Shown piece by piece: positions 26,550-35,525 of a stretch of DNA of 64,000 nucleotides. The notes below the pieces were generated by a model. It was not told the origin of the DNA. It worked only from the letters and a program-made list of their open reading frames with translations, and made no database searches. Numbering within the stretch: the first letter of the stretch is position 1; each line of letters begins with the position of its first letter. Origin of the DNA: Aminipila sp047974845 (GTDB taxonomy: Bacteria > Bacillota > Clostridia > Peptostreptococcales > Anaerovoracaceae); contig JBKECQ010000046.1 of the NCBI GenBank assembly GCA_047974845.1, forward strand, positions 24,849 through 88,848, written 5' to 3'. The position numbers and the translations under genes are program-made.

Positions 26550-27179
26550 TTACATACCAAAATCGCTAATATCCTCTTTTAGAAAGTGAATAGCACCTTC
26601 TAAGTCGTTTTTGCGAAGACAATCCACAATTTTCACATGATACTTGGTATCTGTGGGAATTTCAATATTATTCCACTTATCCCAATAAAATTGAGCGTAT
26701 GCTCTAGTTAAGGTATCTAAAGATTTTTTTAACATTTGGTAGGAGAATTGATTTCCGCAAAATGATATTAACTTTAAGTGAAATTCCATATTGTGACCCC
26801 AATGAGTAAAAAAGTCGCAAGAGCATTCCTGATTTGCACATTCAATATCAATGGATTCTAATTCTTTAATTTGCCCCTCTGTAATGTTATGGATGCACTC
26901 CTTAAGAGAGCCACCCTCTAGTATAACCCTGTATTTTAAAATATTTTCAATATCACTTTTTGTTAGTTGAACAACAACATATCCATAACGAGGCATATTT
27001 TTCAATATACCTTCATTACATAATTCCACTAAGGCTTCTCTTACCGGAGCCTTACTCACCTCATACTTTTCTGAAAGCATTTTTTCATTAATAATGTCGT
27101 TGGCAGTATATTCGCCCTTAATAATGCTTTGAAAAACTTCATTATATATCTTTTGTTTTAAAGTAGTATTCTTAGACAT
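26550..27179 (-). CDS. GntR-family regulator (FCD subgroup)
   Basis: A 209-residue regulator. Residues 5-70 form a winged helix-turn-helix (NEKMLSEKYEVSKAPVREALVELCNEGIL, with the GntR signature P-V-R-E-A-L). The rest is an all-helical FCD ligand domain whose metal-binding pattern Asp...His...His can be traced (HNMEFHLKL; TKYHVKIVDCL). The start is ATG 27179, with GGAG five bases upstream. It is transcribed divergently from the cysteine desulfidase-like gene at 27462, and palindromes in the shared spacer suggest it controls that gene and itself. Confidence 0.9.
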   Translation of the reverse strand: MSKNTTLKQKIYNEVFQSIIKGEYTANDIINEKMLSEKYEVSKAPVREALVELCNEGILKNMPRYGYVVVQLTKSDIENILKYRVILEGGSLKECIHNITEGQIKELESIDIECANQECSCDFFTHWGHNMEFHLKLISFCGNQFSYQMLKKSLDTLTRAYAQFYWDKWNNIEIPTDTKYHVKIVDCLRKNDLEGAIHFLKEDISDFGM

Positions 27180-27199
27180 ACAAGCTCCAATCGTAAAAC

Positions 27200-27267
27200 G
27201 GTATGGCATACCGTATATTTGCTATATATGATATATCAAATAATTAAAGCTTTAACTTGATATATCA
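27200..27267. promoter_or_regulatory. Palindrome cluster, candidate GntR operators
   Basis: A near-palindrome CGGTATGGCATACCG (27200-27214) lies upstream of the GntR start. Two identical perfect palindromes TGATATATCA follow at 27229-27238 and 27258-27267, 29 bp apart. All lie in the spacer between the divergent gntR-like and cyuA-like genes. Confidence 0.5.
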
Positions 27268-27354
27268 TAATACCTAATAATATCAGAGAAGCACTAGAAA
27301 TTCAAGAGAAGAGGGTGTATGGATTTTCCTTTTATAAACATACAAGTCATACTG

Positions 27355-27383
27355 TTGACTCTTAAACATATCTCTGATATGAT
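27355..27383 (+). promoter_or_regulatory. Sigma-A promoter of the cyuA-like gene
   Basis: TTGACT, exactly 17 bp, TATGAT, with about 70 bp of leader to the start codon. Confidence 0.6.
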
Positions 27384-27461
27384 TAGTAATAATACAACAA
27401 GTATAACTAACAATAGTTATACTTTAAAAGCACTGATTTAAATTATTTTGGGGGTACTGTT

Positions 27462-28769
27462 ATGAGTCAGAAAATCAATAATTCTTATATTAAAATTTTG
27501 AAATATGAACTTGTGCCTGCACTGGGTTGCACAGAGCCGGGGGCAATTGCCTATGCTGCGGCAAAAGCAGTATCGGTTTTAGAAGAGTTCCCTATTAAAA
27601 TAGAAATAAAGTGTAGTGGAAACATTGTAAAAAATGTAAAAGGTGTTGTAGTTCCCAACTCCGGGGGATTAAGAGGAATTGAGGCCGCAACAATATTAGG
27701 AGCCATAGCGGGAACCTTAGATACAAAACACATTCTTGGAAATGACAGTGAAAATAAGCTAGAGATTTTAGATGCAATAACAGAGACTGACAGGATAAAA
27801 GCTAAAGAATTGCTATCAACAGACTTTTGCAAGTGCCGTCTACAAGAAGGTGAAAGTAACTTATATATAGACGTGATTGCTAAAACAGAAGAACACTCAG
27901 CCAGAGTTGTTGTTAAGGACAGTCATACCAATATTATCTTAATAAAGAAAGATGATAAGACTATATTTGAAAAAGAAGGCTTAGAAAAAAATATAGATAT
28001 AGAAGAGACTAAAAAATTATTAAATGTTAAAGACATAATTGCTTTTGCAGACACAGTGAACATAGAAGAGGTAAAGCCAATACTGGATTATCAAATATAT
28101 GTGAATACAGCTATTGCAGAAGAAGGCTTAAAAAATGAGTATGGTGCATCTGTCGGGAAAACTTTATTGGAATCGTACGGCGATGATATTAAGGTTAGGG
28201 CAAAAGCTAAGGCTGCCGCCGGCTCAGATGCAAGAATGGGCGGAAGCTCAATGCCTGTAGTTATAAACTCCGGCAGTGGAAATCAAGGGATTACGGTAAC
28301 GGTTCCTGTGGTGGAATATGCCAAGGAGCTTGGAGTAGACGATGATAAAATGTATAGAGCACTTGTAATAAGCAACCTTATTTCTATTCATATAAAGCAA
28401 TATATCGGAAAGCTATCTGCCTTTTGCGGAGCCGTAAGCGCAGCCTGTGGAAGCGGTGCGGCTATTACCTATTTGCACGGTGGAACCTTTGAGGATATAT
28501 CTTCAACAATTATAAACACTGTTTGTAATGTAGGCGGGATTGTTTGCGATGGAGCAAAGGCCTCCTGCGCCGCAAAGATAGCATCTGCACTGGACGCAGC
28601 AATAATGGGGCACAATATGACCCTTCAAAAAAGAAAGTTTCAGGAGGGCGAGGGCATCGTTACAGGAGACATAGAAAAGACAATACAAAATATTGGGCAT
28701 ATTGGGAGAGAAGGAATGAAAGAAACAGATAATGAAATCCTCCATTTAATGATTGGAGATATTAATTAA
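27462..28769 (+). CDS. UPF0597/CyuA-type Fe-S L-cysteine desulfidase-like protein
   Basis: A 435-residue protein of the L-serine-dehydratase alpha-like family (UPF0597, YhaM/CyuA). Conserved cysteines fit a [4Fe-4S] cluster: PALGCTEPGAIAYAAA (residues 19-34), FCGAVSAACGSGAA near 325, and VCDGAKASCAAKIASALDAA near 365. Characterised relatives split L-cysteine to pyruvate, sulfide and ammonia. The substrate could instead be another 3-substituted alanine. The start has GGGGG upstream. The divergent FCD regulator probably controls it. Confidence 0.85.
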   Translation: MSQKINNSYIKILKYELVPALGCTEPGAIAYAAAKAVSVLEEFPIKIEIKCSGNIVKNVKGVVVPNSGGLRGIEAATILGAIAGTLDTKHILGNDSENKLEILDAITETDRIKAKELLSTDFCKCRLQEGESNLYIDVIAKTEEHSARVVVKDSHTNIILIKKDDKTIFEKEGLEKNIDIEETKKLLNVKDIIAFADTVNIEEVKPILDYQIYVNTAIAEEGLKNEYGASVGKTLLESYGDDIKVRAKAKAAAGSDARMGGSSMPVVINSGSGNQGITVTVPVVEYAKELGVDDDKMYRALVISNLISIHIKQYIGKLSAFCGAVSAACGSGAAITYLHGGTFEDISSTIINTVCNVGGIVCDGAKASCAAKIASALDAAIMGHNMTLQKRKFQEGEGIVTGDIEKTIQNIGHIGREGMKETDNEILHLMIGDIN

Positions 28770-28816
28770 TTTAAATAAATCAGCCAATTCCACTCAAATC
28801 TAAATATATACAGGAG

Positions 28817-28866
28817 AAAAGCCAATTATACTATTGTATGACTACAACAGTACAATTGGCTTTTTT
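28817..28866 (+). terminator. Rho-independent terminator
   Basis: AAAAGCCAATT / AATTGGCTTTT arms, then a T-run. Confidence 0.8.
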
Positions 28867-29391
28867 CATTTCAAACAGACCGTCTATGCCCATAACAATA
28901 TGAATCAGCAAAACTTGTACAAAAAATACCTTAAACTAATCATATGATATTTATAAATAAAATTACTGGTTTTATGAATTAAAAATGAACATATACTGAA
29001 AACATATGTAGCTATTATGTACAACCGTATGGAATGCCTAAAAAGTTAAAATATAAGGAAAGGAGAGGACGTTATATAAGTGTGTGATTAAATGAATAAA
29101 GAATAAAATTAGAGAATATTTATAACAAATTTCAAACTATAAAAGAGCAAAATTATTTATTTATGTGACAAGATAATGATAATTTTTACTAACAAAAAAA
29201 GGCAAAAATATTTTTTTAGAAAGAATTATCAGACTATTGTGAATTTTTTTGAAGCTTTTTGAAGTTAGGGCGGAAGATTTGAAAAAACAGATGCCAAATA
29301 GTTGGCTAAAAAATTTTTTGGGAGTAAAACGGGACTCTGAAATAAATGCCGTTTAAATTATCCCGAGGTATTATTATAGGAGGAAGCAATT
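28867..29391. other. Long non-coding leader region before the LIV operon
   Basis: About 525 bp with no supportable gene. AAGGAAAGGAGAGG near 29058 is a strong Shine-Dalgarno-like run, but only a three-codon frame (GTG TGT GAT stop) follows. AAACGG and CCGTTT near 29327-29354 could form a weak stem just before livJ. The length suggests a regulated leader, but I recognise no known riboswitch. Confidence 0.4.
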
Positions 29392-30585
29392 ATGAAGAGA
29401 AAATTATCATTAGTACTTAGCGTAATACTAATTCTTGCATTGGCTCTTACTGGCTGCGGCGGAAGTGACGGTTCATCTTTACCGGGAAACACCGCAGGAG
29501 ATGTGATTAACATCGGTTGGATTGGTTCACTTACCGGAGACCAGGCTGTTTGGGGCACGTGTGAATCTCAGATGTTACAGCTTTTGGTTGATGAAGTAAA
29601 TGCAGACGGCGGAATTGCCGGCAAGCAGTTAAACCTCATCAAATATGATACTAGGGGCGATGCCAATGAAGCTGTAAACTCAGTAAAGAGACTTGTGGCA
29701 CAGGATAAGGTAGTTGCAATTATCGGCCCTAATGCAAGTGGTCAGGCGCTTGCTATTACCTCAGCATTAAATGATGGAAAGGTTCCTGATATCGCAACAG
29801 TTGCAACAAACCCTAAAGTAACTGTAAATGATGATGGTTCTGTTAACCCATATAACTTCCGTGTTTGCTTTATAGACCCATATCAGGGGGCTGTAGTAGG
29901 CGGATACGCTTCTGATGTACTTAAATATAAAAATGCCGCTGTGCTTTATGACGTAGCAAGCGACTATTCTCAGGGATTCAGCCAATACTTTGAAGAAACA
30001 TTTACTGCTAAGGGCGGCAAAATTGTTGCAAAAGAAGGATTTAAAGCTGGAGACGTTGATTTTAGACCTCAACTTTCAAGAATTAAAGCGGCAAACCCAG
30101 ATGTAATTATTATGCCTTACTACTATAAGGAAGTAGCTCTTTCTGCTAATCAAGCAAGAGAACTTGGCATTAAAGCTACACTTATGGGCGGAGATGGATG
30201 GCCTTCAGACCAATTAATGGAAATGGCAGGCAAAGCCATTGAAGGAAGCTATGTTGTAAATCACCTAGACTTTAATGATCCGGAAGCTAAACCTTTACAG
30301 GAACGTTATGCGGCAGCATATGATAATCAAGTACTTGAATTAAACGGATATATGGCGCACGATGCGTTCTTATTATTACAAAGTGCTATAGAAAAGGCAG
30401 TTGAGGATACCGGTGAAGTAAACTCACAGGCTATTACAGATGCATTGACACAGGTTGAAGTAGAAGGAGTAACAGGAAAGATTAAGATTAGCCCTGAGAC
30501 TCATAACCCTGATGGAAAAGAAGCTGCAATTGTTAAGATTGAAGATAAACAGTATGTATTCCAGCAGAAATATGGTGTGGAATAA
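29392..30585 (+). CDS. LIV-type ABC transporter substrate-binding lipoprotein
   Basis: A 397-residue lipoprotein with a signal peptide ending in lipobox LALTGC (Cys near residue 22), a Gly/Ser-rich linker, then a periplasmic-binding-protein type I fold (INIGWIGSLTGDQAVWG...VAIIGPNASGQALAI). It captures branched-chain or other amino acids outside the membrane and delivers them to the LivHM channel. AGGAGGAAG gives a strong start. It is first of five genes of one transporter; the stretch after its stop (30586-30660) carries no terminator, so the unit is co-transcribed. Specificity cannot be read from sequence. Confidence 0.94.
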   Translation: MKRKLSLVLSVILILALALTGCGGSDGSSLPGNTAGDVINIGWIGSLTGDQAVWGTCESQMLQLLVDEVNADGGIAGKQLNLIKYDTRGDANEAVNSVKRLVAQDKVVAIIGPNASGQALAITSALNDGKVPDIATVATNPKVTVNDDGSVNPYNFRVCFIDPYQGAVVGGYASDVLKYKNAAVLYDVASDYSQGFSQYFEETFTAKGGKIVAKEGFKAGDVDFRPQLSRIKAANPDVIIMPYYYKEVALSANQARELGIKATLMGGDGWPSDQLMEMAGKAIEGSYVVNHLDFNDPEAKPLQERYAAAYDNQVLELNGYMAHDAFLLLQSAIEKAVEDTGEVNSQAITDALTQVEVEGVTGKIKISPETHNPDGKEAAIVKIEDKQYVFQQKYGVE

Positions 30586-30660
30586 GCATAAACCAAATAC
30601 AAGATAAGTAAAGGGGATGAATAGCCATCCCCTTTTAAAAAATGATAGGAGGTTTCCCAG

Positions 30661-31539
30661 GTGAGTACATTTATACAACAAATAATTAATGGTCTCTCTA
30701 TCGGAAGTGTTTATGCACTTATGGCAGTCGGGTACTCATTAGTTTACAGCATTTTAAACTTTTCAAACTTTGCACATGGCGGGGTTATTATGATAGGCGC
30801 ATATTTTGGATTCTATGCAATAAGCCTTTTTTCCATGCCATTTGCAGTAGCTCTTATCGTGGCGGCATTTCTAGCAGGACTTTTAGCTGTTTCATTAGAA
30901 AAAATCGCATATAGACCACTGAGAAAAAGAAATGCTCCGGCTTTGTATTTCATTATTTCAGCTATGGGCGCATCCATTTTTCTTGAAAATATAGTAGTAG
31001 CAACCATAGGACCAACATTTAGAACGTATCCGGCAGTATTAAATACTACCCCTTTTATGATTGGTGATATTGCCATAGGTAGGCTGGATGTACTTATGTT
31101 TGCAATCTCTGCCGTTAGCCTTTTGGCTTTGGTGTTGATAATAGGAAAAACAAAGATTGGTCTTGCCATAAGAGCAACCTCCTATAGTGCTAAAGGTAGT
31201 ACATTAATGGGAGTAAACGTTGATCGAGTAATTTTTGTGATATTTATTCTTGGCGGTATGCTTGCCGGTATTGCCGGTGTATTGTTTGGTATGAAATACA
31301 CCGTATACCCACAGATTGGTATTATTACAAATAAATCATTTATTGCGGCTGTTTTCGGAGGCTTGGGAAGTCTTCCGGGGGCAGTAATAGGTTCAATATT
31401 ATTAGGAATCATTGAAACCATGGCTTCAGCATACATATCTTCCAGCTACAGAGACTTAATTGCCTTTACCTTACTAATTGTGGTTCTTGTTGTTAAGCCT
31501 ACAGGTCTAATGGGCAAAGCAACAGAAGATAAAGCGTAG
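30661..31539 (+). CDS. livH: LIV-type ABC transporter permease, LivH
   Basis: A 292-residue inner-membrane permease with about eight helices. It has the LivH N-terminus (FIQQIINGLSIGSVYALMAVGYSLVYSILNFSNFAHGG) and the cytoplasmic EAA-like loop (TKIGLAIRATSYSAKGSTLMGVNVDRVI). It starts with GTG behind ATAGGAGG. It pairs with LivM to form the channel. Confidence 0.94.
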   Translation: MSTFIQQIINGLSIGSVYALMAVGYSLVYSILNFSNFAHGGVIMIGAYFGFYAISLFSMPFAVALIVAAFLAGLLAVSLEKIAYRPLRKRNAPALYFIISAMGASIFLENIVVATIGPTFRTYPAVLNTTPFMIGDIAIGRLDVLMFAISAVSLLALVLIIGKTKIGLAIRATSYSAKGSTLMGVNVDRVIFVIFILGGMLAGIAGVLFGMKYTVYPQIGIITNKSFIAAVFGGLGSLPGAVIGSILLGIIETMASAYISSSYRDLIAFTLLIVVLVVKPTGLMGKATEDKA

Positions 31540-31552
31540 GAGGTGAATAGCA

Positions 31553-32440
31553 ATGTTTGATTTGAGTTGGTATTATATATCAGGTATTTTAATTTTAACG
31601 GGAATAAATCTGCTTACTGTTTTAGGGCTTTCGCTATTGACAGGATTTACTGGTTTGTTCTCCTTTGGGCACGCCGGATTCATGGCAATAGGAGCCTATA
31701 CAGCGGCTATGATGACAATGAAAGGTGTACCGCTGATTGTGGCATTGATGTCAGGTGGAATCGCAGCCATGCTGTCCAGCTTAGTAATAGGAAAGCTAAC
31801 TTTAAATTTAAAGGGAGACTATTTCTGCATAGCTACACTGGGATTTGGTGAGGCAATAAGATTGCTTTTTGATAATATTCAATTCTTTGGAGGCTCCAGA
31901 GGTCTTCCGGGAATACGTACATATGATTCTAATACATATTTAGCACTTGTGGTCATTATAAATATCATTGCTATTATGGCTATGGTTTACTTGATTAAAT
32001 CCAGACATGGTAGAAACATGGTTGCTATTCGTGAAGAAGAATTAGCATCACAGGCTATTGGTGTTAATGTATTTAAATATAAGATGATGTCCTTAGCCGT
32101 TAGCGCGTTGTATGCTGGAATTTCAGGGGGGCTTTTAGCTCACTACTTGGGATATATTCAGCCTATTATGTTCCAGCTAATAAAATCAACTGAAATGACC
32201 ATTATTGTAATATTCGGTGGGTTGGGTAGCGTAACAGGAAGTGTTATTGGAGCCGTTGTACTAACATTCTTACCGGAAGTGCTGAGAAGCTTTGCAAGCT
32301 GGCGTTTAGTTGTGTACGGTGCTGCCGTTATTCTTATTATGGTAGTAAGACCGCAAGGACTTTTAGGTGGTAAAGAAATTAGCTTTAAATGGATAAGAAA
32401 ACTTTTTAGAAAAAATAAGGGAGGTGCTGCAAATGAGTAG
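31553..32440 (+). CDS. livM: LIV-type ABC transporter permease, LivM
   Basis: A 295-residue permease with about eight to nine helices, the LivM hallmark LSLLTGFTGLFSFGHAGFMAIGAYTAA and coupling loop SRHGRNMVAIREEELASQAIGVNVFKYK. It is 13 bp after livH (TAGGAGGTG site) and overlaps livG by 8 bp. Confidence 0.94.
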   Translation: MFDLSWYYISGILILTGINLLTVLGLSLLTGFTGLFSFGHAGFMAIGAYTAAMMTMKGVPLIVALMSGGIAAMLSSLVIGKLTLNLKGDYFCIATLGFGEAIRLLFDNIQFFGGSRGLPGIRTYDSNTYLALVVIINIIAIMAMVYLIKSRHGRNMVAIREEELASQAIGVNVFKYKMMSLAVSALYAGISGGLLAHYLGYIQPIMFQLIKSTEMTIIVIFGGLGSVTGSVIGAVVLTFLPEVLRSFASWRLVVYGAAVILIMVVRPQGLLGGKEISFKWIRKLFRKNKGGAANE

Positions 32441-33245
32441 AACAGTACTGGCTCTTAACCATATAACAAAGAAGTTTGGTGGACTTACAGCGGTAGGAGA
32501 TGTAAGTTTTGAAATAAAAGAAGGCGAAATATATGGTCTTATAGGACCAAATGGCGCCGGAAAAACTACTATTTTTAACTTGATTACATCTATATATCAG
32601 TTAACAGAAGGGGAAATAATCTTTTACGATGAACCGTTAACAGATAAAAAACCTTTTGAAATTGCAGATATTGGCATAACCAGGACCTTCCAAAACATTA
32701 GACTCTTTAAAAAACTGAGCGCATATGACAATGTTCTGACAGCCTGTCATCAAATGGCTGATTATACAGCTTTTGAAGCTATATTACAACCTTTTGGCTT
32801 CATTCCTTTTGAACCATTTAGAAAGGCAAGGAATCAAGAAAAGGCGCTACATGAAAAAACAGAAGAACTGTTGAAATTAATGGGACTTTGGGAAGCAAGG
32901 GATATGATTTCTTCAAACTTACCCTATGGTATGCAAAGAAAGCTGGAAATAGCAAGGGCTTTGGCGCTATCACCAAAACTTTTACTATTGGATGAACCGG
33001 CAGCGGGAATGAACCCGGAAGAAACAATTCAACTGATGGAACTAATAAGAGAAATTCGTGATAAATTTCAGCTTACAGTTTTAATTATAGAGCACCATAT
33101 GGACTTGATAATGGGTTTATGTGATAAGATTTTTGTACTTAATTTCGGTAAGCCTTTGGCAGAAGGAACGCCTTCAGAAATTCAAGATGATAAACGAGTA
33201 ATTGAAGCTTATCTAGGAACAGAAGGAGGCGATGAAAGTGCTTAA
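32433..33245 (+). CDS. livG: LIV-type ABC transporter ATPase, LivG
   Basis: A 270-residue ATPase with Walker A GPNGAGKTT, Q-loop in GITRTFQNIRLF, a divergent signature loop LPYGMQRKLEIARAL, Walker B LLLLDEPAAGMNP and switch His in IIEHHMD. It also has the LivG-specific insert after the Q-loop. The start is ATG 32433 behind AGGGAGGTG; overlaps on both sides (livM, livF) indicate tight coupling. Confidence 0.95.
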   Translation: MSRTVLALNHITKKFGGLTAVGDVSFEIKEGEIYGLIGPNGAGKTTIFNLITSIYQLTEGEIIFYDEPLTDKKPFEIADIGITRTFQNIRLFKKLSAYDNVLTACHQMADYTAFEAILQPFGFIPFEPFRKARNQEKALHEKTEELLKLMGLWEARDMISSNLPYGMQRKLEIARALALSPKLLLLDEPAAGMNPEETIQLMELIREIRDKFQLTVLIIEHHMDLIMGLCDKIFVLNFGKPLAEGTPSEIQDDKRVIEAYLGTEGGDESA

Positions 33246-33945
33246 AATAGACGATTTAAATGTTTTTTACGGAGGAATTCATGCCCTAAGAGGTGTCTCG
33301 GTTGAAATTAATAAAGGAGAAATTGTTACTATCATTGGTTCAAATGGCGCGGGAAAATCCTCCTTACTAAATGCTATAAGTGGTGTGGTCAAATATAACG
33401 GAACTATAGAATATGAAGGTCAACCTTTACCTAAACAGGCATACAAGGTTGTAAAAAATGGGATTTGTCAGGTTCCGGAAGGGCGAATAATTTTTGCAAA
33501 CCTTACCGTTCATGAAAACTTAAAGATGGGAGCATACCTTCGTAATGATGCTAAAGGTATCGCCTCAGATTTTGAAAGAGTATATGAGCTGTTTCCAAGA
33601 CTTAAGGAAAGGGAAAAACAGCTGGCGGGAACGTTATCAGGTGGTGAGCAGCAAATGTTGGCTATGGGCAGGGGACTTATGTCTTCACCGGATTTGATTC
33701 TGCTTGATGAACCCTCATTAGGGCTGGCACCCTTACTGATAAATACAATTTTTGATATTATCCTAGAGATAAAGGAAATGGGCAAAACAATTCTTTTAGT
33801 AGAACAAAATGCGTTTAAGGCTCTTTCTATTGCGGATAAAGCCTATGTTCTTGAACAAGGTAAAATTTCTGCATCGGGAAGCGCCGCAGAGCTTTTGGCA
33901 GATAGCACCATTCAGGAAGCCTATCTGGGTAAAAAGCATAAATAA
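33232..33945 (+). CDS. livF: LIV-type ABC transporter ATPase, LivF
   Basis: A 237-residue ATPase with Walker A GSNGAGKSS, LivF-typical GICQVPEGRIIFANLTVHENLKMGAY, signature LSGGEQQMLAMGRGLM, Walker B ILLDEPSLGLAP and ILLVEQN. Its ATG lies 14 bp inside livG behind AAGGAGGCG. Last gene of the transporter. Confidence 0.95.
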   Translation: MKVLKIDDLNVFYGGIHALRGVSVEINKGEIVTIIGSNGAGKSSLLNAISGVVKYNGTIEYEGQPLPKQAYKVVKNGICQVPEGRIIFANLTVHENLKMGAYLRNDAKGIASDFERVYELFPRLKEREKQLAGTLSGGEQQMLAMGRGLMSSPDLILLDEPSLGLAPLLINTIFDIILEIKEMGKTILLVEQNAFKALSIADKAYVLEQGKISASGSAAELLADSTIQEAYLGKKHK

Positions 33946-33992
33946 ATAGAAAATGTAAGCTTTAATGACTGCCATTAAATGTTTATAAAAAT

Positions 33993-34028
33993 AAAAGTAC
34001 TGTAGTGTATCAAGGCTACAGTACTTTT
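33993..34028. terminator. Bidirectional terminator between livF and the CDF gene
   Basis: AAAAGTACTGTAG / CTACAGTACTTTT, 13-bp arms and 10-nt loop, between convergent genes. Confidence 0.88.
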
Positions 34029-34041
34029 ATATTAAAACAAT

Positions 34042-35211
34042 TTATTTTGAATATGAAGTATCGAAAGTGATAGACGCGTAATAGTTTTTATCAATAGTTT
34101 GTATTGAATTTTCAACCATAGCTTTTATTTCACTTTGTTTTAACTTACATTCAGGTGAAATCACTGTATCAAAGATAACATTTGTATGTGTAGGACCGGG
34201 AACTATACGAAGATCGTGCCAACCGTAAACACCCTCAATATCCTTTAACGTTTCACTTACAATAACCTTTAAATGATTTATTATAGGATCATTTAGTTTA
34301 ACAGGATCCATATGAACAGTAAGATGAATGTTAAATCTCCTACTAAGGTCTTTTTCTATGTTATCAATTAAATCGTGACTTTTCATTATATCTTCTTCCG
34401 CATCAATCTCAATATGAATTGATGCAAAAATCCTACCGGGGCCATAATTGTGAATTATTAAGTCATGTGTACCGACGACTCCTTCATGGCTTTCGGCATA
34501 TTTTAATATCTCACTAACAAGAGCGGGGTCTGGAGCTTCGCCTAAAAGAGGACTGGAGGTTTCCCTAATAAGCTGAAAACCGGACCAAGTTATAAATAGG
34601 GCTACAAGGCATCCCATTATTCCATCCAGCTGTATATCTGCAAAATGACCAATAAGTATGCTTATTAAAACGGCACTGGTTGCAATAACATCATTTCTAC
34701 TATCTGTGCCTGTGGCTATTAAAGCAATAGAGTTAATCCTTTTACCGGCATTGGTATTAAAAAGTGCCTGCCATACTTTTACTAAGATTGCAATTAATAA
34801 TACAATAATAGTAATAAGGCTGAACTGCATTGGTTCAGGATGAATAACTTTGTCTATGGAAGTCTTAAGAAGCTGAAGTCCTAAGACCATTATAATTACG
34901 GAAACAATTAGACCTGTAAGATATTCAATTCGAGCATGACCATATGGGTGTTCTTCATCCTCGGGCATGGCAGCAAGCTTAAATCCGATTAAAGTTATGA
35001 TAGAGGAGGAAGCATCCGCAAGGTTGTTAATACCATCTGCAATAATAGCAATACTGTTTACGAATATTCCAATGATAACCTTCATTAAGCAGAGGAAAAG
35101 GTTTGAGATTATGCCCACAATTCCCGCAAGCTTTCCATACTTTTCTCTGACCGTAGGATCCTTAGTATTTTCGTAATCTTTAATAAATACTTTAAATAGA
35201 AATGTGCCCAT
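34042..35211 (-). CDS. Cation diffusion facilitator (metal exporter)
   Basis: A 389-residue CDF transporter. Six membrane helices span about residues 27-215, with metal-site residues in SIAIIADGINNLADASSS (helix 2, N-x-x-x-D) and ATGTDSRNDVIATSAV (helix 5, D-x-x-x-D) plus HPYGHARIEYL between helices 2 and 3. A cytoplasmic dimerisation domain follows and is longer than usual, apparently with two ferredoxin-like repeats (TVHMDPVKLND; ITFDTSYSK). The Asn/Asp-Asp/Asp quartet resembles manganese exporters more than the His/Asp zinc type (inference). The start is ATG 35211 behind AAAGGAGAAC. Confidence 0.92.
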   Translation of the reverse strand: MGTFLFKVFIKDYENTKDPTVREKYGKLAGIVGIISNLFLCLMKVIIGIFVNSIAIIADGINNLADASSSIITLIGFKLAAMPEDEEHPYGHARIEYLTGLIVSVIIMVLGLQLLKTSIDKVIHPEPMQFSLITIIVLLIAILVKVWQALFNTNAGKRINSIALIATGTDSRNDVIATSAVLISILIGHFADIQLDGIMGCLVALFITWSGFQLIRETSSPLLGEAPDPALVSEILKYAESHEGVVGTHDLIIHNYGPGRIFASIHIEIDAEEDIMKSHDLIDNIEKDLSRRFNIHLTVHMDPVKLNDPIINHLKVIVSETLKDIEGVYGWHDLRIVPGPTHTNVIFDTVISPECKLKQSEIKAMVENSIQTIDKNYYASITFDTSYSK

Positions 35212-35525
35212 TTTGTTCTCCTTTGTTATGTGATACAATGTCCAAAGAAACAATCAAGTGTAGACCTTGTATATTATTTATAATTTTATGCTAGTTTTAT
35301 TTTTATAAATTTCACATAGCATTATAATTAATTTATTTTTCTTTAATGCCCAAGAATTTTAAGTAAGCTAAGAATGCTCGAGTATGCTAAGCATACTCAA
35401 GTATACCTAAGTATGCTCAAGTAGTTTTATAAATATTTAAATAAAAAAACTACCATGTTAATTTCAATTCTAACACATAATTAAGTGTACGACTTTTATT
35501 GTATGCTAAATTTTAGGAGGTTGCA
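35212..35525. other. Intergenic region with short inverted repeats before dsdA
   Basis: About 310 bp between divergent genes. At 35379-35423 a cluster of related words (GAGTATGC-TAA-GCATACTC, then AAGTATACCTAAGTATGCTCAAG) forms overlapping direct and inverted repeats, possibly an operator array for D-serine dehydratase. No gene seen. Confidence 0.45.
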
